Below the pieces are notes generated by a model, which saw only the letters and a program-made list of their open reading frames with translations, was not told the DNA's origin and did no database searches. Shown in pieces: positions 1 to 7,931 of a stretch of DNA of 12,041 nt (position 1 is the first letter of the stretch; each line of letters starts with the position of its first letter). The position numbers and the translations under genes are program-made. The DNA is taken from NCBI GenBank assembly GCA_030691295.1, contig JAUYEQ010000643.1, forward strand, positions 1 through 12,041, given 5' to 3'. Source of the DNA: Bacteroidota bacterium (lineage in GTDB: Bacteria; Bacteroidota; Bacteroidia; Bacteroidales; Prolixibacteraceae).

Positions 1-1124
1 CCCTCTGTTACATGCTGAAGTACTTGCAGATCATCTTCTCTCTCCGGAATTCGGAAAGGCTCAAAAGTGACTATAACATTGTGCCCTCGTTCAACGACTT
101 TATTAAAATCGTTCTTGAATTTTCCGCTATAGAGACTTCCAAAGTCAACAAAAAGGTGTTCAACTGTTAACGGTTCTTCTTCATTCAGCAACGATTGCGG
201 ATCATACAATCCTATTTCTAATTTTCTGTCAGGATTAGATTCATACTTTAATTCAGGACGTTTGAAGTTGGCATCAGTATATGCAATACTTCTTTCCTGA
301 TTAATCTTCTGTGAGATTGATGAAACTAACTGGTTATCGATCGAATCATTGGCACACTGTTTCGATCCCAAAACAAAAATAGGTTTGTCAATATGTCTAA
401 GCCGGTGCAATCTTCTGAATAAATCGTAGGCCACGGGGTAGTTGGTTGGGTATTTGGTTAGTGGCATTTCGGAGTCACTTTTTATGGTTATTGAGGCAGC
501 ATCCACTAAATCGTCACCCGGATAATATTCCATCGATCCCGGATAACCAGCAGGGCCCCACACCTGCTTAACATGCGGCGCATAGGTTTTGCATAAGGCT
601 GAAAAATGACGAAAAGCATCAATGTAAACAGGTCCAAATCGCTGCCAGAGGAAATTATTTCCAGGCACTTCCATTTCCGGGTTAAAACGTAAATATACAT
701 TTGGCCTTGTTCCTATAAGCTGTGTGCACAATTGCTTAATGACGCGATCATACCTGCCCTTAACCACGTCTTTTATTGGATTGCTTCCGCGTGAAGGAAA
801 TACATATTTACCCAATGTTTCTACCGTAATCATTAACGGTATGGTATCAGATAAATGGGCAATAGCAGAACTGTCAAGCCTCAGACGGGAAACTTTATTA
901 AGTTTCAGTTTATAATGATGAAATGATTTAAGAGTCTGATTGGTTTCTTCGGATCGAAATGAAAAAACAGCCAGAACTGGTGTTGAAGTATTTATTTCAA
1001 TGGAGTTAGCTTCCCTTTTACTGAACAAATAATGAAGAACATGATAGCGTTTCACCCCGTACATTAAAATCAAAAGAAATATGAATCCACCAATAACAAA
1101 TAGGAATAATAAAAATTTTCTCAT
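1..1124 (-). CDS. Membrane-anchored tandem GH26-like protein (3' end cut by window edge)
   Basis: The reading frame is open from an ATG at 1124 to the left edge, about 374 codons, with an in-frame stop upstream at 1146-1148 that supports this start. Residues 4-22 form one hydrophobic segment, so the protein is probably an inner-membrane-anchored periplasmic protein. Residues ~49-255 resemble a GH26 beta-mannanase-type TIM barrel: VYLRFNPEME at 143-152 sits where GH26 enzymes carry the acid/base Glu (E150 here), and VKQVWGP (185-191) followed by YYPGDDLVD (200-208) matches the later part of the fold. Where a GH26 nucleophile is expected (KPxxxxEFG) the sequence is KPIFVLGSK (247-255), so this module may be inactive. 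From ~302 a second copy appears to begin: IGLYDP, VEHLFVDFGS and VIVTFEPF look like a GH26 N-terminal half. The gene lies 82 bp downstream of the phosphotransferase-like gene on the same strand, suggesting a shared role in an envelope or extracellular polysaccharide. The family call rests on motif recognition; a GH5-like or other clan A barrel is possible. Confidence 0.6.
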   Translation of the reverse strand, partial: MRKFLLFLFVIGGFIFLLILMYGVKRYHVLHYLFSKREANSIEINTSTPVLAVFSFRSEETNQTLKSFHHYKLKLNKVSRLRLDSSAIAHLSDTIPLMITVETLGKYVFPSRGSNPIKDVVKGRYDRVIKQLCTQLIGTRPNVYLRFNPEMEVPGNNFLWQRFGPVYIDAFRHFSALCKTYAPHVKQVWGPAGYPGSMEYYPGDDLVDAASITIKSDSEMPLTKYPTNYPVAYDLFRRLHRLRHIDKPIFVLGSKQCANDSIDNQLVSSISQKINQERSIAYTDANFKRPELKYESNPDRKLEIGLYDPQSLLNEEEPLTVEHLFVDFGSLYSGKFKNDFNKVVERGHNVIVTFEPFRIPEREDDLQVLQHVTE

Positions 1125-1206
1125 ATCCGGATGTTTATCGTTAATTTATTTTTTTTATCCTGAAAGCAAGGATACATGCAACTCCCAAAGTGCTATACGA
1201 CAATGT

Positions 1207-3708
1207 TTAATTATTTTGGTTGAGCAGTTTTTTTACAAATTTATCCTGAAACTGTACCCATGCCGCTACCCTGATCCGCGCTTCGGCAACTTCTTCCGTC
1301 ATTCCTTGTTGAAACAGGTTTATTTTTTCATTCGAGTCTGTAAGTAGATCATAAACTTCCACAGTATTTTGGCTTTCATTAAAAATAAATTTCATGTTAT
1401 CTTTTCGATAGCCAAAAAGATAATCCGACCAAGGTGCAAAGAAAAATGCTTCGTCAGAATTTGTGCTTAGAAGATCACGCCCGTGCCAAATCTGGGGGAT
1501 ATCTACATCAATAACCGATAACGCGGTTGTTGCCAGATCTTTCATTCCGGCAATATCGCTTTTTCGCTCGCCATGAAACAATGTGGAGTTAATAAAATAG
1601 AGCGGTACCTTTAAATTTTCTTCGTAAATGGCGGTTCCATGACCATATTGTTTGTGCTGCCCAAAAGCCTCTCCATGATCCCCAACCACGACTACCAAAG
1701 TAGAAGAAGCTAATCCTCTCTCTTCCAATGCCTGCATAACTTTGCCAACGAGTTCATCATTGTGTTTCATGCAATTGAGATAGCGATTCAAACTAAAATT
1801 AGAAACGCCGAAATCTTCTTCTTTTCCGGCAAAATAATAGGGATAATGGCCTTGCACAGTCCAAATCATTGAAAAAAAGTTTTGTGTAGTATCTTCATCT
1901 AACCAGGAGGTCAAACAATCGGCCAGGCACATGTCATCTATTCCGTTTAATTCTTTGAATTTGACATTTCGAAATTGCTCGGAGCATTTAATAGTAGAGA
2001 AATCTTCAACCTTGTCAAATCCCCTATTTGCTAAAAACTGATTGCAATTCTGGAAACGAAGATCAGCTGACGAAAAAAAGGAGGTTCTATATCCTTTACT
2101 TTTAAGTACTGAAGAAAGTGTTGGATGATCAAAATCAGGTGCTTCCTGGGTTAGACTTTTATAGGATAAATATGGATACATTGATCCGAGAACAGATACC
2201 AATGATAGATTTGTCGCCGGAGCATGTGCATACATTTGATCAAATATTATGGACTGGCTTGCATACTTGTTAAGATTAGGGCTAAGCTGATATGTTCCAC
2301 CATATTCATCGAAATAAGAAGCACCCGCAGATTCCAAAATAATAAACAACACATTTTTCACCTTGTGATCCTTAGATGAGACAATGGATGTTTCTAATTT
2401 TGTATTCTGCGCAGGGTTGAATGGCTCCATTTCATCAGGAATTTCAGCAGAGAAAAAAGAAGAATTCGTATTGGCTGTGAGAAAAGAATAAACCATATAA
2501 GTTATTGCATTTTCAGATTGTCCTTTGGTCCAGGTTTCTTCCGCTTTTAAAGCTTTAACAGAAAGAACCATCATTCCCAGTCCCAAAAACACAAAAGTGA
2601 TGTACTTCAACGGCCTATTCAATATCAGCAATTGGTAAACGCTTCTTAAAATACCTGCCAATATCAACATTGAAAGGCTGAACGCTATCAAATTAATCAC
2701 AATACTCACTGACAAATTCGCTGATAAAGCGGTTTTTGCTTCATTGCTTCCCAGAAAACCGGAGTAATAAAGCCATTGGTAGTTGAATGGTTTTCCAAGA
2801 AAAACAACAGTGGTAATATTAGTGAAAGCAACCAAAGTTGAAAACAACGCTATAAAGTTGAAAATTCCATATATAATTTTTTTGATTTTCACATTCTTAA
2901 TCCAAAGAAGCGCGAGTATGAATACGATTACCAGGCCAGCGATAAAAAGTAAATCGCTAAAGCTTCCTTTAATAATTTTCGGAATACCTCTTAAATCGTA
3001 AATAATATTCAAATAGCCGACATTGATGATTTTGGCACGGGCAAGGGCATGAAAAATAGCTAAACTGAAGCCCAGAAACAAAACCTTTTCAATAATGGAA
3101 GAAGCCGTAATTTTATTGTACCATTTTTTTTGAATCCAAAAAAGTATCCCGTAAACAACTATTAATAAAACAAATAACAACCAACCCTTGGTTAGAATAC
3201 TTGATTTGTTTTTTTCGTCAGCTTTTGTATAGATTGCATTCTTAGATATAGGAGTCGCATCGGTGACTGTTATTTTTCCACTTGATTGACTGTCCCAAAA
3301 ATCATGATAATGCCCCTGTTTCGTTTTTGTAATCCAGAAATTGTACTGAAATATTGAGCCAACAGGCATTTTCAACTTGACTTTAAAAGTATCACCATGC
3401 GCTAACATTGGTATATACAATAATAAATTCATGCGTTTGGTGCTGTCATTCCAGGCAATAGCATCTTCAAGCGGATAGTTCTCTGTTCTCCATGCCAGGT
3501 AAACCGAACCCGATTGGGGGGCGTAATAATTTATTTCCTGCTCAACGAATGTTTCAGGAGAAGGTTTTTTGTCCTCTACCTTGGGTTGATTTTTTTTTGT
3601 TATTTCTTCAGCGTTCGCTTCATTTTTCTTATCGGAACTAACACTATTATTACATCCAATGAAGAATAAAAGTACAGATATGAATATTAGTAAGTTTCTC
3701 AGGTTCAT
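1207..3708 (-). CDS. Lipoprotein with CBM-like domain, six membrane spans and LtaS/EptA-like alkaline phosphatase superfamily domain
   Basis: The 833-residue product starts with a lipoprotein signal ending in a lipobox (FIGC, Cys19) and a charged linker. Residues ~60-155 resemble a CBM48/AMPK-type glycan-binding beta-sandwich (YYAPQSGSVYLAW, then FQYNFWI). Six hydrophobic segments follow at about 174-192, 207-224, 252-270, 278-303, 335-358 and 369-386. The catalytic domain spans ~450-830: VLFIILES with E459 as probable metal ligand, T499 in APATNLS at the nucleophile position, H621 in QGHYPY, D677/H678 in GDHGE and H690 in GHGT. The formylglycine motif C/S-x-P-x-R is absent, so this is more likely a phosphoglycerol or phosphoethanolamine transferase-like enzyme than a sulfatase. 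A lipidated N-terminus outside plus six spans puts the catalytic domain in the periplasm, so the topology is self-consistent. The donor and acceptor are unknown; the CBM-like domain and the GH26-like neighbour suggest a polysaccharide acceptor. Confidence 0.8.
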   Translation of the reverse strand: MNLRNLLIFISVLLFFIGCNNSVSSDKKNEANAEEITKKNQPKVEDKKPSPETFVEQEINYYAPQSGSVYLAWRTENYPLEDAIAWNDSTKRMNLLLYIPMLAHGDTFKVKLKMPVGSIFQYNFWITKTKQGHYHDFWDSQSSGKITVTDATPISKNAIYTKADEKNKSSILTKGWLLFVLLIVVYGILFWIQKKWYNKITASSIIEKVLFLGFSLAIFHALARAKIINVGYLNIIYDLRGIPKIIKGSFSDLLFIAGLVIVFILALLWIKNVKIKKIIYGIFNFIALFSTLVAFTNITTVVFLGKPFNYQWLYYSGFLGSNEAKTALSANLSVSIVINLIAFSLSMLILAGILRSVYQLLILNRPLKYITFVFLGLGMMVLSVKALKAEETWTKGQSENAITYMVYSFLTANTNSSFFSAEIPDEMEPFNPAQNTKLETSIVSSKDHKVKNVLFIILESAGASYFDEYGGTYQLSPNLNKYASQSIIFDQMYAHAPATNLSLVSVLGSMYPYLSYKSLTQEAPDFDHPTLSSVLKSKGYRTSFFSSADLRFQNCNQFLANRGFDKVEDFSTIKCSEQFRNVKFKELNGIDDMCLADCLTSWLDEDTTQNFFSMIWTVQGHYPYYFAGKEEDFGVSNFSLNRYLNCMKHNDELVGKVMQALEERGLASSTLVVVVGDHGEAFGQHKQYGHGTAIYEENLKVPLYFINSTLFHGERKSDIAGMKDLATTALSVIDVDIPQIWHGRDLLSTNSDEAFFFAPWSDYLFGYRKDNMKFIFNESQNTVEVYDLLTDSNEKINLFQQGMTEEVAEARIRVAAWVQFQDKFVKKLLNQNN

Positions 3709-3844
3709 ATTACTACTATTATTGACATATTAATTACTGATTTCAGAGCAGAATGGTCATGAATTTCACCATTGGAAAAATTCATTTCTCTAATATACAG
3801 CAATCTTTTCAATTCGTAGTAGTAGCATAACTGAATTTAATCTA

Positions 3845-3852
3845 CAAATTTA
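3845..3852 (-). promoter_or_regulatory. Possible Bacteroidota -7 element upstream of the phosphotransferase-like gene
   Basis: The minus strand reads TAAATTTG, an exact fit to TAnnTTTG, just after the stop of the 122-residue gene and about 137 nt before the ATG at 3708. I found no convincing TTTG -33 element at the usual spacing, and such octamers arise by chance in AT-rich DNA. Confidence 0.25.
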
Positions 3853-3853
3853 T

Positions 3854-4222
3854 TTATTGTGCTTTGTAATATCTTCTGAAAAGCACTTTCTTCAAATCGC
3901 GGAAGATGACCTGATGTGCCAATACTTCCAGATCGTTGTAATGCGGTAATTCGCGGTGAGCCTTTGCAATTTCCTGCTCCGTAATGTCAACCTGGTATAA
4001 AACGGCCATCAGGCGGCTATAATCGCGGTCGAGATATACCGAAATCTGATTGATCAGCTGTTCGTGCAATTCGTGATAGGCGTTCTCAACATTTCCAGAG
4101 AAGGTTATTTCAATACCGAACATACCAAAATCCTTCATGATTTGCTGAGCTGTTTCCAGAACAATATCTTCTTTATTCAGAAAAAATTCGATGTTGTTGT
4201 TTTGCAGATTGGGTAAATTCAT
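3854..4222 (-). CDS. Small hypothetical protein coupled to the ABC exporter gene
   Basis: This is a 122-residue soluble protein with no signal peptide or membrane span. It looks mixed alpha/beta: an N-terminal helix (about 18-32), a short strand-like stretch GIEITFSG (36-43), then helices with regularly spaced hydrophobic residues (47-62 and 65-78) and a basic C-terminus (FRDLKKVLFRRYYKAQ, 107-122). I do not recognise a named domain. I have an impression of similar small proteins in other Bacteroidota, which I cannot verify here. Its ATG follows the ABC transporter stop codon after one base (TAA-A-ATG), so translation is probably coupled, and it may be an accessory or regulatory partner of the exporter. 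It is not an antisense artefact: it fills the space cleanly on the coding strand, directly after a well-supported gene. Confidence 0.75.
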   Translation of the reverse strand: MNLPNLQNNNIEFFLNKEDIVLETAQQIMKDFGMFGIEITFSGNVENAYHELHEQLINQISVYLDRDYSRLMAVLYQVDITEQEIAKAHRELPHYNDLEVLAHQVIFRDLKKVLFRRYYKAQ

Positions 4223-4223
4223 T

Positions 4224-5999
4224 TTAGTTCAGATTAAATTGCAATTCGCTCAGGTTGCGATAAATTCCGTTTTTAAGTTGAGTCAATTCTTCGTGTGTCC
4301 CCTTCTCAATCAATTGTCCATGTTCGAGTACCAAAATCTGGTCGGCTTTTCGAATAGTTGAAAAGCGGTGCGCGATAACAACCGAGGTACGGCCCTGCAT
4401 TAATTTTTCGAGGGCATCCTGCACCAACCGTTCCGATTCAGAATCGAGCGATGAAGTGGCTTCATCAAGAATTAAAATTTTCGGATTTTTAAGCACTGCA
4501 CGGGCTATGGCAATCCGCTGACGCTGACCTCCGGAAAGCTGCGTGCCGCGCTCTCCCACAATGGTTTCCAACTTTTCAGGAAAACGACTGATGAATTCCA
4601 TGGCATTGGCTTTTTGAGCAGCTTCGGTAATTTCCTCTTCAGTCGCACCTTGTTTCCCATATGCAATATTTTCGCGGATAGTGCCGCCAAACAGCAAAAT
4701 ATCCTGAGGAACAAGGGCAATCTGACTGCGCAGGGCTGACAATGAAAATTCGCGGCTGTCTTTTCCGTCGAAGAGAATTTCGCCGGAAGTTGCATCATGC
4801 AAACGAAGCAAAAGCGTTGCAATGGTCGATTTCCCGGCACCGCTGGCTCCAACAAGAGCGATCATCTGGTTGGCCGAAATATCAGCATTGATATTCCGAA
4901 GTACATTTTCTTCCGGCCTCGAAGGATATGCAAACGTCAGGTTCCTGAAGCTGATCTGCCCAAGTAATTCATCTCTTGAATCCAGTACTGTGATTTCCTT
5001 CAGGTCTTCTTCCTGCTCATTAAATATGGCAAACAAATCTTCGGTAGCACCAATAAATTTTTGAATACTGGTATAAACGGAGGCCAAACCGCCAATGGTT
5101 CCGCCAACAAAAGCTGAATAAATTACGAATGAAAACAAATCGCCGGCTACCAATTCGCCGGTAGCAAGCATGGCTGACCCTTTCCAGATAACAGCTACCA
5201 AAGCACCAAACAAACCAAAAACGATAAATGCTGAAAATGCACCCTTGTATTTGCCACTTTTAATCCCGACTTCAGCAATTTCTTCTGTTTTCTTACGGTA
5301 CCGGGCAATTTCGAAATATTCGTTGGTGTATGATTTTACACTTTGAATTCCCTGTAATGTTTCTTCAACAATGGTATTCGATTCAGCCACCTGACTTTGA
5401 ACCTGTTTGGAGAATTTTCGGATAAACTTACCAAATACACGGGCAAGGATCATGATTCCGGGCAATACTGCCAGCATGAACAGGGTCAGTTTCGGCGAGG
5501 TAATGGTCAATAAAACAATACCGCCAATAATGATGGTAATTTGCCGGATGAATTCGGCCAGTGTGGTTGTCAGTGTTTCCTGAAGCAGGATAATATCAGC
5601 GGAAATACGGCTGTTCAACTCTCCCACTCTTCGCTGATCAAAGAATTTTAATGGTAGTTTTATGAGATGGCTGTATGTATCCTGACGCAAAAATGCAAGT
5701 GTTTTTTCGGTCACGTTCACAAATAAAACAATCCTGAAATACGAAAATGTTGATTGCACCAACAATACAACCACGAGCATCAGCGCTATTTCATTCACCG
5801 TGTAAGCGGTTGCAACTTTATTTCCTGAATTGACCAATTCTCCCAACAATTTAGGAAAAGCGAGACTGGCAAGGCTCGATCCGAGCAGGAAAAACATTCC
5901 AATCCCATATTCACGGCGAAAGGGTTTCAGGTATTTATATAATTTGAATGCATTGCGAAGGCCATCGCGGGTTATTTTTTTCTTCTCAACTTCAATCAT
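4224..5999 (-). CDS. ABCB-type exporter half-transporter (fused membrane and ATPase domains)
   Basis: The 591-residue product is a typical MsbA/BmrA/TAP-like half-transporter expected to work as a dimer in the inner membrane. The type IV exporter membrane domain covers residues ~25-325, with hydrophobic segments near 33-52, 70-95, 150-168, 170-190, 256-276 and 288-308 and the coupling-helix stretch LIKLPLKFFDQRRVGEL (112-128). The nucleotide-binding domain (~345-585) has an aromatic A-loop (FAYPSRPEE, 356-364), Walker A GASGAGKST (384-392), Q-loop Q432, signature LSGGQRQ (488-494), Walker B ILILDE (508-513), D-loop SSLD (516-519) and switch His544. All catalytic elements are intact, so it should be an active ATPase. 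The substrate cannot be read from the sequence; lipid, lipopolysaccharide precursor, peptide and drug export are all seen in the family. The start ATG at 5999 gives a standard-length N-terminus. A 122-residue gene follows after 1 bp. Confidence 0.93.
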   Translation of the reverse strand: MIEVEKKKITRDGLRNAFKLYKYLKPFRREYGIGMFFLLGSSLASLAFPKLLGELVNSGNKVATAYTVNEIALMLVVVLLVQSTFSYFRIVLFVNVTEKTLAFLRQDTYSHLIKLPLKFFDQRRVGELNSRISADIILLQETLTTTLAEFIRQITIIIGGIVLLTITSPKLTLFMLAVLPGIMILARVFGKFIRKFSKQVQSQVAESNTIVEETLQGIQSVKSYTNEYFEIARYRKKTEEIAEVGIKSGKYKGAFSAFIVFGLFGALVAVIWKGSAMLATGELVAGDLFSFVIYSAFVGGTIGGLASVYTSIQKFIGATEDLFAIFNEQEEDLKEITVLDSRDELLGQISFRNLTFAYPSRPEENVLRNINADISANQMIALVGASGAGKSTIATLLLRLHDATSGEILFDGKDSREFSLSALRSQIALVPQDILLFGGTIRENIAYGKQGATEEEITEAAQKANAMEFISRFPEKLETIVGERGTQLSGGQRQRIAIARAVLKNPKILILDEATSSLDSESERLVQDALEKLMQGRTSVVIAHRFSTIRKADQILVLEHGQLIEKGTHEELTQLKNGIYRNLSELQFNLN

Positions 6000-6076
6000 C
6001 CTGATAATTTTGTTCTATCTTTTTACACCCTCAATAACAGTCCAGATTACTTTGTGTTCAACTGACATAATAAGCA

Positions 6077-6109
6077 AGTGAGCGGGTGACTTGAAGTCAC
6101 CCGCTCACT
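6077..6109. repeat. Perfect 15-bp hairpin, terminator or REP-like palindrome
   Basis: The arms AGTGAGCGGGTGACT and AGTCACCCGCTCACT are perfect inverted copies around a 3-nt TGA centre. The element lies in the 3' flank of the fumarase gene and about 78 bp upstream of the ABC transporter start. It would fold stably in RNA from either strand and could end or stabilise the fumarase transcript. Neither side has a clean U-tract (the minus strand continues TTGCTTATTATG), so it is not a textbook intrinsic terminator. A dispersed palindromic repeat is an equally good reading. Confidence 0.6.
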
Positions 6110-6148
6110 AGAAATTGTCAGATGTCAAACTCCGTTCTTCTGTCTACG

Positions 6149-6162
6149 GACTTCCGACTTCC
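6149..6162. repeat. Tandem heptamer GACTTCC x2
   Basis: Two consecutive copies of GACTTCC end one base before the fumarase stop codon (6164-6166) in plus-strand coordinates. The array is very short. It lies in the same 3' flank as the 15-bp hairpin and may be the edge of a larger intergenic repeat family; this window alone cannot show that. Confidence 0.4.
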
Positions 6163-6163
6163 C

Positions 6164-7768
6164 CTACAACTGTTTAAAGAAGTCGTTTCCTTTGTTGTCA
6201 ACAATGATGAAGGCCGGGAAGTTTTCAACACGGATTTTACGAATGGCTTCCATTCCCAATTCAGCCATATCAATTACTTCGCTTGATTTGATACTTTGCT
6301 TGGCAAGTATTGCGGCTGGTCCGCCTATGGAACCAAGGTAAAATCCACCATGTTTTTTACAGGCATCAGTAACTTGCTGGCTGCGGTTTCCTTTGGCTAC
6401 CATAATTTTTGAACCACCAAAGCTCATGAAAAAGTCAACATACGGATCCATCCGACCGGCAGTTGTTGGCCCGAAACTTCCGGAAGCCATTCCTTTAGGC
6501 GTTTTTGCCGGACCTGCATAATAAACCGGATATTGTTTAAAATATTCAGGCATCGGCTGACCTGCATCCATCATTTCTTTCAGTCGGGCATGAGCCATGT
6601 CGCGGGCAACAATTAAAGTTCCTGAAAGGTTAAGTCGGGTTTTAATCGGGTATTTAGACAAAATCGCAATCACATCTTCAATCGGCTGATCCAGATCGAT
6701 GTCAACAGCAGGTTGCATGTGGGGCGCAGATTCTGGAAGGAAACGTGCCGGATTTTTCTCAAGCTCTTCAAGAAAAATACCGTCTTCAGTAATTTTCGCC
6801 TTGATATTCCGGTCGGCACTGCAACTAACTCCGATCCCAACCGGACAGGAAGCTGCGTGACGTGGCAAGCGCACTACTTTTACATCGTGTACAAAGTATT
6901 TTCCACCAAACTGGGCACCAATCGCACTTTCCTGACATATTTTCTCAATTCTGCTTTCCCATTCCAAATCACGAAAAGCCTGTCCGCCCTCGTTGCCTTC
7001 GGTTGGCAATTGGTCGAAATATCCGGCAGAAGCTTTTTTTACAGTTGCCAGCGTTGATTCGGCTGAAGTTCCGCCGATTACCAAAGCCAAATGGTATGGA
7101 GGACAAGCAGAAGTTCCCAGATCGCCAATTTTTTCCTTAACAAATTTGATTAGATTTTCTTCTGTCAGCAACGATTTGGTTTGCTGGTACAGGTATGTTT
7201 TATTGGCCGAACCGCCACCTTTGGTGATAAACAGAAATTCGTAGCTGTTGCCTTTTTCAGCATAAATATCAATTTGCGCCGGAAGGTTGGTTCCGGTATT
7301 CTTTTCGTCGAACATGGTTAACGGAACTACCTGAGAATAACGAAGATTGCGATCCTGGTAGGTGTCATAAATGCCTTTTGAAAGACATTCGGCATCGTTA
7401 ATTCCGGTATAAACGTCTTCTCCTTTTTTACCCAGAACAATTGCGGTACCAGTATCCTGACAGGTTGGCAATTCACCTTCAGCAGATACAACCTGATTGA
7501 GCAACATCGTATGCGCCACAAAACGATCGTTATCAGTTGCTTCAGGATCTTGCAGGATTTTTGTCAGTTTTTCGAGATGCGATGCACGCAGATAAAAAGA
7601 AACATCTGTAAAAGCTTCTCTGGCCAAAAGTTCAAGTCCTTCAGGAGCAACTTTTAATATTTTGCGGCCATCGAACTCAACTGTCGATACGAAATCTTTG
7701 GTTAAAAGACGATACTTCGTGGTATCATTCTTAATTGGAAATGGTTTTTGATAATTAAATGTTGACAT
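6164..7768 (-). CDS. fumA: Class I fumarate hydratase, [4Fe-4S], single chain
   Basis: This enzyme interconverts fumarate and (S)-malate in the TCA cycle or in the reductive fumarate-respiration branch, in the cytoplasm. The 534-residue length is normal for the single-chain class I enzyme. Three cysteines, C103 (PTCQDTGTA), C222 (SACPPYH) and C316 (GVSCSADR), have the same spacing (119 and 94 residues) as I recall for the cluster ligands of the structurally solved Leishmania enzyme. D105, R143, R389, T435, R439 and K459 fall where its catalytic and substrate-binding residues should be ([11 protein letters not shown] at 431-441, MVAKGNR at 456-462). The enzyme therefore looks complete and oxygen-sensitive. 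The start is the ATG at 7768; the next methionine (88) would remove conserved N-terminal sequence. It is probably transcribed alone, with 162 bp upstream and a hairpin downstream. Confidence 0.96.
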   Translation of the reverse strand: MSTFNYQKPFPIKNDTTKYRLLTKDFVSTVEFDGRKILKVAPEGLELLAREAFTDVSFYLRASHLEKLTKILQDPEATDNDRFVAHTMLLNQVVSAEGELPTCQDTGTAIVLGKKGEDVYTGINDAECLSKGIYDTYQDRNLRYSQVVPLTMFDEKNTGTNLPAQIDIYAEKGNSYEFLFITKGGGSANKTYLYQQTKSLLTEENLIKFVKEKIGDLGTSACPPYHLALVIGGTSAESTLATVKKASAGYFDQLPTEGNEGGQAFRDLEWESRIEKICQESAIGAQFGGKYFVHDVKVVRLPRHAASCPVGIGVSCSADRNIKAKITEDGIFLEELEKNPARFLPESAPHMQPAVDIDLDQPIEDVIAILSKYPIKTRLNLSGTLIVARDMAHARLKEMMDAGQPMPEYFKQYPVYYAGPAKTPKGMASGSFGPTTAGRMDPYVDFFMSFGGSKIMVAKGNRSQQVTDACKKHGGFYLGSIGGPAAILAKQSIKSSEVIDMAELGMEAIRKIRVENFPAFIIVDNKGNDFFKQL

Positions 7769-7836
7769 TTTATAGTGTTGTAAATGAGTAATTAATAAAT
7801 TTAATCAGTATAAAATAAACGTGTCTGAAACGGAAA

Positions 7837-7844
7837 CAAATATA
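7837..7844 (-). promoter_or_regulatory. Candidate -7 element of the fumarase promoter
   Basis: The minus strand reads TATATTTG, an exact match to the Bacteroidota -7 consensus TAnnTTTG, about 68 nt upstream of the ATG. It would give a leader of roughly 60 nt, which is rich in A and T. A TTG at the expected -33 distance is not obvious, so the call rests on the -7 box and its position. Confidence 0.4.
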
Positions 7845-7931
7845 GTTAATCCGATATGAATATGGGAAAATACAACTGGCCATTTCTGCAATTCAAGAGA
7901 GTTTTAACACAAATGTATCTTCTGAACAGTT

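Noticed and set aside
506..915. Short open frames on both strands (506-700 minus, 724-915 plus)
   Set aside because: Both lie wholly inside the long open frame of the GH26-like gene, which has recognisable motifs throughout.
1156..1174. Dyad TATCCT-N7-AGGATA between the two leftmost genes
   Set aside because: The adjacent homopolymer run is on the wrong side for a terminator: on the minus strand the stem is followed by A residues, and on the plus strand by CATGC. The stem is only 6 bp.
1081..1347. Plus-strand open frame of 88 codons
   Set aside because: It runs antisense across the end of the phospho-transferase-like gene and the start of the GH26-like gene, and its residues show no domain pattern.
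1207..3708. Annotation as a classical sulfatase
   Set aside because: The nucleophile region reads APATNLSLVSVLGS without the C/S-x-P-x-R formylglycine motif. Thr at this place fits the LtaS/EptA type instead.
3759..3785. Inverted repeat ATGAATTT/AAATTCAT with an 11-nt loop
   Set aside because: The arms are AT-rich with a large loop and no U-tract, so a chance dyad is likely and no function can be supported.
6713..7244. Three overlapping plus-strand open frames
   Set aside because: All are antisense to the fumarase gene, whose protein motifs are unambiguous.
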